Source: Cyclospora cayetanensis (taxonomy: Eukaryota; Apicomplexa; Conoidasida; Eucoccidiorida; Eimeriidae). Taken from it: 64,000 bases of DNA. Location of the stretch: assembly GCF_002999335.1 (NCBI RefSeq), contig NW_020312192.1:244806-308805 (forward strand), given 5' to 3'. This document shows positions 63,948 through 64,000 of the stretch, piece after piece. How positions within the stretch are numbered: the stretch's first letter is position 1; every line of letters starts with the position of its first letter. The position numbers were made by a program, and so were the translations under genes. The notes below the pieces were generated by a model, which was not told the DNA's origin, made no database searches, and saw nothing but the letters and a program-made list of their open reading frames with translations.

Positions 63948-64000
63948 GTATTAACGTATTCTGCCTCACTGATTTTGTGTATTCATAGATATCAACCTAC

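Overview
This window is nuclear DNA of a coccidian apicomplexan, most probably an Eimeria species. The evidence is many short exons with GT-AG introns, dense CAG/CTG triplets translated as runs of Gln, Ala, Ser or Leu, an apicoplast isoprenoid gene (ispF) with a bipartite-looking leader, a phage-type mitochondrial RNA polymerase, and a micronemal-type von Willebrand A protein. The species cannot be fixed from the sequence alone.

Layout. 0-7 kb: a two-exon unknown protein, a long acidic/Gln-rich protein with two 'CxFxP' motifs, and an ATP11-type F1-ATPase assembly factor, all on the minus strand. An elongator tRNA-Met lies antisense inside ATP11 intron 1. 8-14 kb: a 15-exon SLY1 (Sec1/Munc18) gene. 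15-18.7 kb: a strongly divergent alpha-tubulin that lacks the catalytic Glu of helix H8. 20-25 kb: a large polytopic membrane protein (minus). 27-28 kb: a poorly resolved plus-strand gene. 28.5-31 kb: a CELF/Bruno-type RNA-binding protein (RRM-RRM-WW-RRM). 31.6-33.8 kb: a small Ala-rich membrane protein. 36.8-38 kb: ispF. 39-45 kb: mitochondrial RNA polymerase. 45.3-49 kb: a helical-repeat protein of the FASTK/HPR/OPR kind. 50-52 kb: a compact TRAP-like protein (signal peptide, vWA, rhomboid-type membrane helix, acidic tail). 52-58 kb: triplet-free, gene-poor DNA with a few orphan exon candidates. 58-61 kb: a divergent RAD21/REC8-type kleisin. 62-63.4 kb: a four-exon pyroglutamyl-peptidase I. 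63.6-64 kb: two identical tRNA-His genes forming a perfect inverted repeat.

The genes form no operon. Several point to organelle biology: ATP11 to the mitochondrial F1 ATPase, the T7-like polymerase to mitochondrial transcription, the helical-repeat protein probably to organellar RNA, and ispF to apicoplast isoprenoids. SLY1 serves ER-Golgi fusion, and the vWA protein probably serves the micronemes that this secretory route supplies. Triplet-rich DNA (about 18-48 kb and 58-61 kb) alternates with triplet-poor DNA (about 4-18 kb and 49-58 kb), like the segmented chromosomes described for Eimeria tenella.

Exon joins given as exact were read by hand from splice sites and reading phase. For ATP11, SLY1, ispF, CELF, the polymerase, the vWA protein and pyroglutamyl-peptidase the summed exon lengths divide by three and family motifs continue across the joins.
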